In this document: in pieces, positions 62,751 through 64,000 of the stretch
Layout: the number at the start of each line of letters is the position of its first letter
How positions within the stretch are numbered: position 1 is the stretch's first letter
Assembly (NCBI GenBank): GCA_003049435.1
Contig: PYSQ01000094.1
Coordinates: forward strand, 4,048 to 68,047
Direction of reading: 5' to 3'
DNA from: Nakataea oryzae
Lineage: Eukaryota; Ascomycota; Sordariomycetes; Magnaporthales; Magnaporthaceae
Length of the DNA: 64,000 nucleotides
The notes under the pieces: model-generated
Databases searched by the model: none
What the model saw: only the letters and a program-made list of their open reading frames with translations
Told to the model about the DNA's origin: nothing
Position numbers and translations under genes: made by a program

Positions 62751-64000
62751 GGCCAAGGGAGTGCCGCTGCGGGACGGCAAGGACAGGAGAACTGGATCCC
62801 CCAAGGCTGCTGTGGGCCTATATGAAGACTAGACGAGCTAGCAGGCATTCTTGACCCATGTTGCTTCGACGTTGGAACGAGCTCGACATTGAATTTAGGT
62901 CGCAGCAAATCACGTGCAGTAATCATCGTCAGATCAAGAGTGGAAAGCGCATCTTGCAGGGCTGCCCCACCACGGACCCCCGTCCATGGGCCGCCTTCTC
63001 CCGCGCCTGAAGAATGACCTTTTGTCAGGCGAAACCTGAAAACTGTCACCGACACGGCGGTGCTCGATTCGTGGGTGCGTCACCTGATGTCGGAGGCTGA
63101 TGCGGTGAGCGGATTGGGTAATTGATCGAGAAGAGCGGTAAAAACGAAAAAAAAATCAAACCAGGCTATCTTGGTCCTGGTGGCGTTGGTCAAGGACGGT
63201 GTGGCGACGGGCGCCCTCAATCTTCCTCGCCATCAATGCTCGCCGACCGCTCAGCATGGGGTGATCGGGATTCGGTCCAGGGATGGGGCGCCCCCCCCCC
63301 AGAGGGTGCGTTAAGATGGGAGGGGAGCGAAAGAGGGGCACCAGCAGCAAGACAGCGCGCGCCCCTCTCGAAACGGCCCCATTCGCAGGCGGGAAGGCCG
63401 GGGGTGGGTGGGCTGGATGATCGGCAAGGCTCGACGGTGGCCAGAATGACCCAGCGCGGGCCAGGCCCTTTTGCTCCTGCCAGCAGCCTCGAGGGCCTCC
63501 GACCAATCTGCGCTCAACAGTTGGCCAGCTCCGCCCGCGCCCTTGTGAAACGGGCATGCAAGGCAACGCCCGTGGAGTAGGATGGGAAGGGCGCGACGCC
63601 GCTGCATTACCTCGGTACCCCGGAAATTTCCTGCACGTCGTGGCCGCCTTGCTGCTCTTTCGTCCCTTGGGCGGCCTGGCAGGTGGCTGAGGCCGTGGGA
63701 GGGATGGGAGGGATGGATGGGACGGAGGGTGGGGGGCTGATTCACGCAGAAAGGGCACGCGCATGCATCCCTCAGGTAACCCAAGAACCGAATCATCTGG
63801 GCTGGGAAGGCGCGCCAAGAGCGCCTCCCGACGGCGCCGCCACGCACTGTGAAGGTACAGAGGCGGCGGCGAAAGAGAACCGTGCAGCGCCCGAAGAATC
63901 TGGTTTCGCATCGCCCCTACTCACCTCGGCGGTGGGACAAGATGCTGCATGGCATAGAGCCTTGCTGGGGACGGACTGGCCCCGTCTTTTTCACCTCGAG
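62751..64000. other. 3' flank and unannotated end of window
   Basis: 3' region of the oxidase gene, then GC-rich sequence to the window end. Minus-strand frames of up to 251 codons at 63156-63911 are Pro/Arg/Ser-rich with no domain and look like GC shadows. A C9-type run lies at 63292-63300. Confidence 0.45.

Noticed and set aside
63156..63911. 251-codon minus-strand frame at the window end
   Set aside because: Pro/Arg/Ser-rich, no motif, overlapped by equally long frames in other phases; typical of GC-rich non-coding DNA.

Overview
This is eukaryotic nuclear DNA from a filamentous ascomycete (Pezizomycotina, most likely a Sordariomycete). Supporting signs: short GT-AG introns, GC-rich coding sequence, a TPP riboswitch inside a 5' UTR intron of a THI4 gene, a Cdc11/AspA-type septin, a fungal 20.8 kDa complex I subunit, a fungal TOM5 and a fungal dynein light intermediate chain. 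There are no operons, phage elements, CRISPR arrays or intact transposons. I assembled the exons by hand from frame continuity, splice consensus and family knowledge, so boundaries are predictions.

Layout. 1-8.5 kb: 3' end of a DUF4185-like protein gene, a CorA-like membrane protein in seven exons, the thiamine gene THI4 with its riboswitch, a tRNA-Arg(ACG), a secreted PL20-type polysaccharide lyase and a DJ-1/PfpI protein. 9-19 kb: dynein light intermediate chain, ceramide synthase, a 3.9 kb gene-free stretch and a BAX-inhibitor (TMBIM) protein. 20-27.5 kb: septin and PROPPIN (HSV2-like) genes diverge from a shared upstream region, followed by an IST3-type spliceosomal RRM protein. 28.7-36.4 kb: a secreted CAP/PR-1 protein and about 6.7 kb in which I recognise no gene. 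36.4-40 kb: complex I 20.8 kDa subunit, divergent nucleoporin Nup57/Nup54, and TOM5.

41-49.7 kb: a secreted amidohydrolase of the hydroxybenzoate-decarboxylase type next to a tannase/feruloyl-esterase family gene, both on the minus strand, then a broken LysM-domain gene. 49.7-64 kb: mitochondrial glycine dehydrogenase (P-protein), a large intronless GH127 beta-L-arabinofuranosidase with a LamG insert, an ankyrin-plus-VWA protein, and a bicovalent-flavin-type FAD oxidase.

Housekeeping functions (dynein, ceramide, septum, autophagy, splicing, respiration, import, one-carbon metabolism) alternate with secreted or carbohydrate/phenolic-active genes: PL20, CAP, amidohydrolase, tannase, GH127 and a LysM relic. 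This suits a plant-associated or litter-degrading fungus. The most notable items are the GH127 gene, which looks bacterial in architecture and keeps a twin-arginine-like leader; the tannase/decarboxylase pair; the THI4 riboswitch intron; and the decaying LysM gene.
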